A DNA stretch of 64,000 bases. Origin: Calditrichota bacterium (GTDB taxonomy: Bacteria > Calditrichota > Calditrichia > Calditrichales > J004). The stretch spans positions 46,747 to 110,746 of the forward strand of contig JAJRVW010000114.1 of the NCBI GenBank assembly GCA_024277115.1, given 5' to 3'. Shown here one piece after another: positions 42,516-49,361 of this stretch. Within the stretch, counting starts at the first letter, position 1. Each line of letters opens with the position of its first letter. Under the pieces are notes generated by a model, which was not told the DNA's origin, did no database searches, and saw only the letters and a program-made list of their open reading frames with translations. A program made the position numbers and the translations under genes.

Positions 42516-43418
42516 TTATCTCCTTCTATATAATTTTTTTAAATCCGGGTATACCAAAGTTGCCGTGATCGTTAAGGACTCATCCGGAAAATCTTTGGGT
42601 AAAGGTAAAAACGGGAAAATAGCTTTAATAGAAGCAAAGCTGGCAACCTCAAGGGATTCGTGCCCTTTATGTTCAATAACCTTTGCGTTCAACAACTTTC
42701 CTTCCCGAGAAATCTCGAATACAATTTTTGTGGCACCATGAATAATCCCCAAACGGTTATAAGCGGGTGGCGAAAACCAGACATTGGAATGTTTCTCTTT
42801 TAGCTTACGCACATAAGGCGCCCACTCCCAAGCGTAGGTGCTAAGAGATAGCGCGCCAACCTCCTCCACAGAAAAATTTTTTTGCTGCATGCGTTGATTA
42901 ATACCGCTTTGTGCACTTTGGCTTTGTGATTGCACGCCTTCCCTGTCCAGTGGATTTGCCTCGCCTTTCTTCCTGCGTTGATTATCGACTTGTTTTCCTA
43001 TAAGGGCTTCACTGCTAAACCGCTTATAGCCATATGGAAGTGGCGGCTTTTTTTCCCTTTTAGGATTCGAAAGTTCTTGCAGGTTTACATTGCCTTGGCT
43101 AAAAGGTGTATTTTTTTGTATCTGGTCTGTTTTTTCCGGATTCCGGGCACGTGAGTTTTTCTCTGAAAGCAGGTTGGTATTTTCAGGGACCTCGTCCGTC
43201 TCATTTTGGTTTTCCACAATCAGTTGTTCTTTTTCAGAGGGTTTTGGCTTAGGTTTGTTTTCGGGAAAGAGAACAGTAACCTCTTGTGCAACCTTTTCTT
43301 TTTCTGAATCTGTTTCCGGCTTAAGTAAATTCCAAAAATGAAGAAGAAACAATAATCCTACATGGAAAAGAACGGATAAGATTAGGGCGATGAGTATATT
43401 TTTGTTTCTTTTATTCAT
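42516..43418 (-). CDS. tonB: TonB family energy transducer
   Basis: The product is 300 aa. One N-terminal membrane anchor (ILIALILSVLFHVGLLFLL, with the motor-contacting His) is followed by a Pro/Lys/Glu-rich periplasmic spacer (ENKPKPKPSEKEQ and so on) and a C-terminal TonB-like domain (GATKIVFEISREGKLLNAKV, then VASFASIKAIFPFLPLPKDF). It passes proton-motive energy to outer membrane receptors. Here it is the first gene of the operon, before exbB and exbD, the reverse of the common order. Confidence 0.9.
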   Translation of the reverse strand: MNKRNKNILIALILSVLFHVGLLFLLHFWNLLKPETDSEKEKVAQEVTVLFPENKPKPKPSEKEQLIVENQNETDEVPENTNLLSEKNSRARNPEKTDQIQKNTPFSQGNVNLQELSNPKREKKPPLPYGYKRFSSEALIGKQVDNQRRKKGEANPLDREGVQSQSQSAQSGINQRMQQKNFSVEEVGALSLSTYAWEWAPYVRKLKEKHSNVWFSPPAYNRLGIIHGATKIVFEISREGKLLNAKVIEHKGHESLEVASFASIKAIFPFLPLPKDFPDESLTITATLVYPDLKKLYRRR

Positions 43419-43439
43419 TTAAAAACTTATTCTTAAAAA

Positions 43440-43468
43440 ACCTGCCAGGCTTTTAAAACCCAACAGGT
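43440..43468. repeat. Palindromic intergenic repeat (CCAGGTTT family), degenerate copy
   Basis: ACCTG and CAGGT ends with a TTTTAAAA centre form an imperfect palindrome in the divergent gap between tonB and holB. It is the weakest member of the family described at 11739, 44751, 52205, 52403 and 63626. Confidence 0.55.
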
Positions 43469-43612
43469 CTCTATTTATGTTTACTTAGCTTAAAGATAAA
43501 CCCGCTTAAACATTTAATCAATTTGACATTTATTAAAAACATTTCTTTCACTGTCTTTAACCAAAAATTATTTTTAGCTATATTGAGCCTAATTATCACA
43601 CAACAAAAATAT

Positions 43613-44689
43613 ATGCCCTATTTCGAAAACCTTATAGTCCAGGATAAAATAAAAAGTTTCTTTAAAAATGTATTTTTAAATGACCACCTGGCCCACGCTT
43701 ATCTTTTTTACGGAAACAAAGGAACTGGCAAAGTTGCTTTTGCCCTGGAACTGGCTAAAAGTTTAAATTGCATCGGCCCGGAAAACAAGCCGTGTGGAGA
43801 ATGCCCGTCTTGTACAAAAATTTCTAATGCCGGCCACCCGGATGTTAAGCTGGTTTTCCCTATCTCAAAAACGGTTAAGGAAGATAAACGTGGTGGTCTC
43901 ATAAAACAAAAAACCCAGCACCCATTTAAGAATTTAAATATCCCGGGCCATTTAAATATTCCCATCGAAACAATCCGCGAGTTAAAAAAAGAAGCCATGT
44001 ACGCCCCTTTTGAAGCCAGGAAAAGAGTGTTTATCATTGCCGGCATCGAGTATTTTTCACGCGAGGCGGCAAATTCTTTTTTAAAACTTCTGGAAGAACC
44101 ACCCGCTAACTTAATGATTATACTAATTGCAGATGACATAAACTCCGTGTTGGATACAATCCGCTCGCGTTGCCAGCCTGTCTTGTTCCCTATGTTTTCG
44201 GAAGAACAAGTTATGAAAATCATAGCAAAATATTACGATCCAAATGACGACTTGAAGGCAATTATCCGAATTAACCAAAATGATATCGGGAAAGTACTGG
44301 AAAATATTGAACATAAAGAGGAAGATATCCGGCCAATAATTTTAGATTATATGCGTGCTATCGCATCTAATAAATGGCTGGAAATTAATAAGATCAATGA
44401 CTTAATTGTGCAAGCGCGTGATAAAAACAAGGCTCTCGCTTTTATTAATATTCTTCTTTTGTGGATCAGTGACGCATTTAGGTTAAATACAACTTCGCTA
44501 ACAGAAAACCTGATAAATATTGACATGCAGGAGGTGATTGTTAAATTTGCCAATCATTATAAATCAGTTGATTATCCCTGTTTAATAAACAACCTGGAAC
44601 AAGCTTATCTGGATATAAAAAGTAATCTAAATGTTTCTTTGACGCTTACAAACCTGGCTGTGAAGATACAAAAATTATTAGTTAAGTAA
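43613..44689 (+). CDS. holB: DNA polymerase III subunit delta'
   Basis: The product is 358 aa from ATG 43613; the frame is open to 43523 but the extra leader is not typical. AAA+ clamp-loader features: HAYLFYGNKGTGKVAFALEL (P-loop), zinc-finger Cys cluster in CIGPENKPCGECPSC, sensor/strand motifs RVFIIAGIEYFSREAANSFL, KLLEEPPANLMIILIADD and TIRSRCQPVLF. It works with delta (holA at 31.7 kb) and gamma/tau to load the sliding clamp. Genes around it are unrelated. Confidence 0.92.
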   Translation: MPYFENLIVQDKIKSFFKNVFLNDHLAHAYLFYGNKGTGKVAFALELAKSLNCIGPENKPCGECPSCTKISNAGHPDVKLVFPISKTVKEDKRGGLIKQKTQHPFKNLNIPGHLNIPIETIRELKKEAMYAPFEARKRVFIIAGIEYFSREAANSFLKLLEEPPANLMIILIADDINSVLDTIRSRCQPVLFPMFSEEQVMKIIAKYYDPNDDLKAIIRINQNDIGKVLENIEHKEEDIRPIILDYMRAIASNKWLEINKINDLIVQARDKNKALAFINILLLWISDAFRLNTTSLTENLINIDMQEVIVKFANHYKSVDYPCLINNLEQAYLDIKSNLNVSLTLTNLAVKIQKLLVK

Positions 44690-44730
44690 GATAGTTTAGA
44701 CAAAATGTTTTCTATTATTGAGTCCACCTT

Positions 44731-44851
44731 AAAAAGATTGTTTTTGGGGGACGTTCCAGGTTTTAGAAACCTGTAACGTCTGTATTACCAATATTAAAGA
44801 TTTTAATGGTTAAGCATAAAACCGTTGTGGTCCTTTTTAAACAGACTCACT
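44731..44851 (+). repeat. 115-bp intergenic element with palindrome, upstream of lhgO
   Basis: Contains the palindrome with arms ACGTTCCAGGTTT (44751-44763) and AAACCTGTAACGT (44767-44779), one mismatch. Beyond the palindrome it continues for about 70 bases with clear similarity to 52434-52503 (shared words TGTA.TAC, ATTAAA, GTTAA.CA, AAAACCGTT, CCTTTTTAAA). It ends 33 bases before the oxidase ATG. Confidence 0.7.
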
Positions 44852-44883
44852 AATAAACCATTAAAAACCCGTTAGAAAAGAAA

Positions 44884-46092
44884 ATGACAGAACCCAAAGT
44901 ATATGATATTGCCATAATTGGCGCCGGAATTGTTGGGCTTGCCTCCGCTTACAAGCTGTCCCTAAAAACACATCATAAAATTGTTGTTATTGATACCGAA
45001 AAAGAAATTGCCGCGCACCAAACAGGAAACAACAGCGGTGTTATCCACTCAGGTTTATACTATACACCCGGCTCGCTAAAAGCACAAAATTGTGTCTCCG
45101 GCAGGAATGAGATGTATTTTTTCTGCGAGACAAACGGCATAAAACATGAACGTTGTGGTAAAATTGTTGTGGCCACCCACCCAAAGCAAATCAAAGCTTT
45201 AAATCGATTGCAAAAACGCGGCCTGCAAAACAAGTTAAAAGGCGTTAAGCGCCTTTCTGTGGAAGAATTGCACGAATATGAACCTCATGTAAAAGGCGTG
45301 GGCGGTTTACTGGTACCGGAAACCGGCATTGTAGATTACAAAGATGTGTGTAAAGCCTATATGTACCACATAAAATCAGCCGGAAATGAAATTAAACTGG
45401 AAACCAAATTTTTAAACCTGCACAAAAAAGATACGCTTGTTCTCGAAACAACGAGTGGCGATATCCATGCAAAAAATATTATAAACTGTGCCGGGCTTTA
45501 TTCCGATAAGGTGGCCAAATTATGCGGAATAGAACCAAAACTTAAAATCGTACCTTTTCGAGGTGAGTACTACGAACTGATACCGGAAAAAGAAAACCTT
45601 GTAAACAACTTGATCTATCCGGTGCCCGATCCAAGCTTCCCTTTTTTGGGCGTACATTTTACCCGAATGATCCATGGTGGTGTTGAGGCCGGGCCAAATG
45701 CCGTACTCGCATTTAAGCGCGAAGGCTATACCCGCAAAGATTTTGATTTTAAAGAGACCATGGAAACCCTCACATATCCCGGTTTTCTTTTACTGGCCGC
45801 GCGATACTGGTACACCGGTTTTGGCGAGTTCTATCGCTCTTACAGTAAAAAAGCATTTGTAAAAGCCTTGCAAAAACTGATTCCCTCTATAAAAGAAAAT
45901 GATATTTCTCCAGCTGGCGCCGGGGTGCGCGCGCAGGCTTTAAAAGCCAACGGCAAGCTGGTCGATGATTTTTCCATCCAGCAGGCAAAAAATATGATCC
46001 ACGTTCTCAATGCCCCATCACCCGCTGCCACAGCGTCATTAAGTATTGGAGAGACCATTGCTAAAATGGCCATCAAAGATTTTGACTTGTAA
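44884..46092 (+). CDS. lhgO: L-2-hydroxyglutarate oxidase
   Basis: The product is 402 aa, an FAD-dependent DAO-fold oxidase. The dinucleotide motif is DIAIIGAGIVGLASAYKL; the diagnostic LhgO block is HQTGNNSGVIHSGLYYTPGS. GLLVPETGIVDYKDVCKAYM, IINCAGLYSDKVAKLCG and the C-terminal SPAGAGVRAQAL with HVLNAPSPAATASL also match. It oxidises L-2-hydroxyglutarate to 2-oxoglutarate, feeding electrons to quinone. Monocistronic; its upstream region carries the palindromic 115-bp element. Confidence 0.95.
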   Translation: MTEPKVYDIAIIGAGIVGLASAYKLSLKTHHKIVVIDTEKEIAAHQTGNNSGVIHSGLYYTPGSLKAQNCVSGRNEMYFFCETNGIKHERCGKIVVATHPKQIKALNRLQKRGLQNKLKGVKRLSVEELHEYEPHVKGVGGLLVPETGIVDYKDVCKAYMYHIKSAGNEIKLETKFLNLHKKDTLVLETTSGDIHAKNIINCAGLYSDKVAKLCGIEPKLKIVPFRGEYYELIPEKENLVNNLIYPVPDPSFPFLGVHFTRMIHGGVEAGPNAVLAFKREGYTRKDFDFKETMETLTYPGFLLLAARYWYTGFGEFYRSYSKKAFVKALQKLIPSIKENDISPAGAGVRAQALKANGKLVDDFSIQQAKNMIHVLNAPSPAATASLSIGETIAKMAIKDFDL

Positions 46093-46107
46093 AAGTGAAA
46101 TTATTTC

Positions 46108-46731
46108 CTAATAATTTAAGGCCTCAATATCCCCGGCGCCTTCACGGATAATTTCCGGTTCATGGCCGGTAAAATCCACAATGGTTGAAGGATTATTAAA
46201 CAGCACGCCGGCATCCAGGATCAAATCAATTTCATGCCCATATTTTTCCGCTATTTCCATCGGGTCTGTATGGTAGCCTTCGTCATCGCCTTCGGGCACG
46301 CTGGTACTTAAAATGGGATGGCCCAGCTCTTCCACAATTTTTAAAGCAAATGGTGCATTAGGGATACGGACCCCAACTGTTTTACGTTTTTTTAAAAGAA
46401 GCTTGGGTACTTCTTTGGTCGCGTTCAGGACAAATGTATATGGACCCGGCGTTACCCGGCGCATAATTTTATACGCATAATCCGAAATATTGGCATAGGT
46501 GGAAATTGATTTTAAATCAGGCAAAATAAAACTTAAGGGCTTATTGGATTGTTGCTTTTTGATCCTTAGTATTTTTTCCATGGCTTTTTTATTATGTAAA
46601 TCTATTCCCAACCCATAAATTGTGTCGGTCGGATAAACGATAACCCCACCTCTTTTTAAAACATCAACAACTTTATTGATTGTCCTCTGATGTGGCGTAT
46701 CCACATAAACAGTAATAATTTCTGCACTCAT
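46108..46731 (-). CDS. L-threonylcarbamoyladenylate synthase (Sua5/YciO/YrdC family)
   Basis: The product is 207 aa from ATG 46731, chosen for its GAGGA site; the frame is open to 46794. YrdC-domain features: KRGGVIVYPTDTIYGLGIDL, NKKAMEKILRIKKQQSNKPL, SFILPDL, TPGPYTFVLNA, VGVRIPNAP, and the final STIVDFTGHEPEIIREGAGD. It makes threonylcarbamoyl-AMP for t6A37 tRNA modification. The short form lacks the extra Sua5 C-terminal domain. It is convergent with the LhgO gene. Confidence 0.92.
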   Translation of the reverse strand: MSAEIITVYVDTPHQRTINKVVDVLKRGGVIVYPTDTIYGLGIDLHNKKAMEKILRIKKQQSNKPLSFILPDLKSISTYANISDYAYKIMRRVTPGPYTFVLNATKEVPKLLLKKRKTVGVRIPNAPFALKIVEELGHPILSTSVPEGDDEGYHTDPMEIAEKYGHEIDLILDAGVLFNNPSTIVDFTGHEPEIIREGAGDIEALNY

Positions 46732-47043
46732 AAAAAATTCCTCAAAACCTTTTTTACTTAAACGTAAATTTACGGGTAAAAAAAATGGAGACAAAGTAAA
46801 ATATTCAAATTTTATTGTAAAAAAAGGTGAATAAAATTTTTAAAAACATGAAACTTCTCTAAAGAAACCATAGTAGTAACACGAGTAATTCAAATGACAA
46901 AAAAAACTTAAAAAACTACTTGCATCCCCCAAAGCAGGTATTAAGCCCGGCAACCAAACCTCGTTTCCGGGTTTTTTTATTTTCTGCATGATATTTCTAA
47001 AATTTATAATTTGTAATCCTTACAATAAAAACAGGTTTTCTAA
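46732..47043. other. 312-bp gap with a plus-strand terminator and possible small transcript
   Basis: No protein gene is supported here. On the plus strand an isolated intrinsic terminator (46943-46978) follows about 110 bases that include the tiny frame ATG-AAA-CTT-CTC-TAA (about 46850) and a small CTTGC/GCAGG hairpin. Further on, TTGTAA TCC TTACAA (47011-47025) is a short palindrome just before the MBL gene. These could be an attenuated leader or an sRNA for the MBL gene; function is not shown. Confidence 0.4.
46943..46978 (+). terminator. Intrinsic terminator without an obvious upstream gene
   Basis: AAGCCCGG pairs with CCGGGTTT (one G-U), with an inner AAAC/GTTT stem, and is followed by T7. 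It is a canonical plus-strand rho-independent terminator. The nearest plus-strand gene upstream (lhgO) stops 850 bases away with an antisense gene between, so it may end a small RNA or attenuate the MBL gene 65 bases downstream. Confidence 0.75.
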
Positions 47044-47946
47044 ATGCACATTCACCAAAAATCAGAGCATCTCTTTTTAATTGATCTTGATCAGGAAATT
47101 GAAGGCTTCCGCCAGTTTATTAGCGCCTGGGTTTACCAGGGCCATAAAAGGACCATTCTTATAGACCCCGGCCCGGCATCAACCATCCCAATTGTAAAAG
47201 AAGCTTTGCGCGAGTTGCGGGTAAATTGGCTGGATTATATCCTGCTTACACACATTCATATTGATCATGCAGGCGGGGGAGGTTTGCTAACCACACAATA
47301 CCCCGAAGCGCGGGTAGCCTGTCACCCCAAAGGCATCCCGCACATGGTGGAGCCGGAAAAACTTTGGCAGGGCTCGTTAAATGTTTTGGGCAAAGTCGCG
47401 GAAACTTATGGCCCCATAGCGCCAATCCGCTCAAACATGATTTCTTATCCTGAAAAAATTGAAAAGGGTTCGTTAAAGGTTGAATTATTTGAAACGCCGG
47501 GCCACGCTTCACACCATTTATGCTATCTTGTAGATGGAATTCTTTTTGCAGGTGAGGTTGCCGGGGTAAATATTACCATGGAAAACGATTTTTATCTCAG
47601 GATCGCCACACCGCCGCGGTTTATTTACGAGGTCTATAAGGAGTCCCTTTACAAAGCCGCCAACCTGGATTGCGACAAAATTTGTTTTGGGCATTATGAT
47701 ACGCGCGAAGATGTAAACAATGTTTTTGATAAGGCCAAGGAACAATTGGAGCTTTGGATGGAAACAGTCCGCAGGCATTTCGAAAAAGACAAAAAAGTTG
47801 AAGCAGACGATATTTTCTTAGACTTATTGGAATCAGATGCCAATATCCGCGCTTTTGCAAAGCTTGAACAGGACATCCAAAAACGTGAAAAATACTTTGC
47901 AATAAACAGCATTAACGGCATGTTGGGTTATTTAAAAAATCTTTAA
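47044..47946 (+). CDS. MBL fold metallo-hydrolase
   Basis: The product is 300 aa. The metal motif LTHIHIDHAGGGG gives His70, His72, Asp74 and His75; ETPGHASHHLCYL, GEVAGVNI and ICFGHYDTRE carry further ligands. The LIDPGPASTIP strand and a helical C-terminal tail of about 60 residues resemble RNase Z-like or glyoxalase-II-like hydrolases of unknown substrate. The stop codon shares the TTAA tetranucleotide with the stop of the convergent DUF2279 gene. AGG precedes the ATG. Confidence 0.88.
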   Translation: MHIHQKSEHLFLIDLDQEIEGFRQFISAWVYQGHKRTILIDPGPASTIPIVKEALRELRVNWLDYILLTHIHIDHAGGGGLLTTQYPEARVACHPKGIPHMVEPEKLWQGSLNVLGKVAETYGPIAPIRSNMISYPEKIEKGSLKVELFETPGHASHHLCYLVDGILFAGEVAGVNITMENDFYLRIATPPRFIYEVYKESLYKAANLDCDKICFGHYDTREDVNNVFDKAKEQLELWMETVRRHFEKDKKVEADDIFLDLLESDANIRAFAKLEQDIQKREKYFAINSINGMLGYLKNL

Positions 47947-48797
47947 AAATATAGCCCGTAGCCGATAAAATCAGGTGCAAGCCGTATGGCAGGCGCAGGG
48001 AGTTTATAACGATCGAGAAGTTGAATAAGATGATTTAAATAAACGGATTTGGTTTTTAGACGCTTCAAATTAAAATCCAACCCAACCAATATCTCGGTTT
48101 TAGCCGGATTTGTGTGGGTTACGCTAATTCCCGTTGCAATATTTAACCAATTGGGAACCCAGCTTTCTTTAAGTTTCAAAAGGCCAACCGGGTTTGTCGT
48201 CAACCAAAACGTCATATTGGGGTAACTCTCAATCACCGCATCATCACTTTTTTTGTGGGTAAAATCATAACTAATTTTATAATCGATATTGCGCATACGT
48301 GGGATGTTTTGCTGGCCCACCACAAAAGCCGCCCCAACAAGATTGGCCATAAAATCACCAATGGAAAAACCCCATTCATCATAATAGCCGTCATGAATTT
48401 CCATTGCGCCCATTATGCTGCTGGCCAAAATAAACGCGCTATATGATGAGACACTTTTATTCAACCCACTCCAACGGGACATAAAATAAATATTCTGGGA
48501 AAAAAGGCTGGAAGAAAAAATATGGCCAAATTTATCCAGGCCACGAACGCTGGTATCAAAAAACTCCAACTCACCGGATTTATTTCTTGTAAAATGAAAA
48601 TCCCCACGTGGCCGGTTATAATAAATCGGCTTGCCGGCATTATAAATTGAAACTACTGAAAAAGTTATCAAACCCGTTGAGATAAGTCCCCGTTCCCAGG
48701 AAAATTTATTTTCGACATCGGGAAATTGTGGGGCGTAACTAATTTCTTGTGCCGAAAGTGTTAAAGTAAGCAGTAAGAAAAAGAGAAGGTTTTTCAT
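47943..48797 (-). CDS. DUF2279 (YfiM-like) exported protein
   Basis: The product is 284 aa with a signal peptide (MKNLLFFLLLTLTLSAQ). The DUF2279 region has RGLDKFGHIFSSSLFS, MSRWSG and the diagnostic IHDGYYDEWGFSIGDFMANL. Extra C-terminal beta-rich sequence (about 100 residues) is common in FCB-group members. Location is probably periplasmic or outer-membrane-associated; function unknown. Its TAA stop overlaps the MBL gene's stop by four bases. Confidence 0.85.
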   Translation of the reverse strand: MKNLLFFLLLTLTLSAQEISYAPQFPDVENKFSWERGLISTGLITFSVVSIYNAGKPIYYNRPRGDFHFTRNKSGELEFFDTSVRGLDKFGHIFSSSLFSQNIYFMSRWSGLNKSVSSYSAFILASSIMGAMEIHDGYYDEWGFSIGDFMANLVGAAFVVGQQNIPRMRNIDYKISYDFTHKKSDDAVIESYPNMTFWLTTNPVGLLKLKESWVPNWLNIATGISVTHTNPAKTEILVGLDFNLKRLKTKSVYLNHLIQLLDRYKLPAPAIRLAPDFIGYGLYF

Positions 48798-48871
48798 TGT
48801 AATCCGTTCGGTTTAATATCCCGCAAAGATAAACCGAACGGGTAATGAAAACAATGTGTGGTGGTCACATT

Positions 48872-49165
48872 TTAATTATTATAATTATTTTTTATTTCCT
48901 GAAGCTTATTTCGGATATCGATGATAGAATCCAGCTCAAACTCTTTGGCGCACGAAGCCTGCGCGCTTATGAGATGATTTTCGGCTTCATCAAACTTGCC
49001 GATAAACCACTTACGCTTATCTTTCAAATCTGCGCTGTTTAAGATTTTTTTTGCCTGGAGCAGGTGCAGGTGAAGCTGCATTTCACGGTCCTTTTCATTT
49101 TTATAAAGAAAATAAACCGCATAAATTAAAAACATTGCAAACACAACATAGTAGATTATTGCCAT
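48872..49165 (-). CDS. Small membrane-anchored hypothetical protein
   Basis: The product is 97 aa. One N-terminal membrane helix (IIYYVVFAMFLIYAVYFLY) is followed by a helical, charged cytoplasmic segment (EKDREMQLHLHLLQAKKILN, then KFDEAENHLISAQASC) that may form a coiled coil. AGGGGG lies about eight bases upstream of the ATG, supporting a real gene. I recognise no family. It is monocistronic between the DUF2279 gene and the S9 peptidase. Confidence 0.7.
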   Translation of the reverse strand: MAIIYYVVFAMFLIYAVYFLYKNEKDREMQLHLHLLQAKKILNSADLKDKRKWFIGKFDEAENHLISAQASCAKEFELDSIIDIRNKLQEIKNNYNN

Positions 49166-49361
49166 TTTCTTCCCCCTCTTAGAAGTAAAATTTTGCTGTA
49201 AATAAATCTTCGGGAATTACATCTTTCACTTAACCATTTGAGGGTTATTTCAAAGTAAATGACCATTGTTTTTCGCAAAACTAAATCTTTCCCATTTTTA
49301 TAGAAGTTTTCCTTTCTTTATTTTATCTTTAAAAATTACTTTTTAATACTGAGGAAAAACC

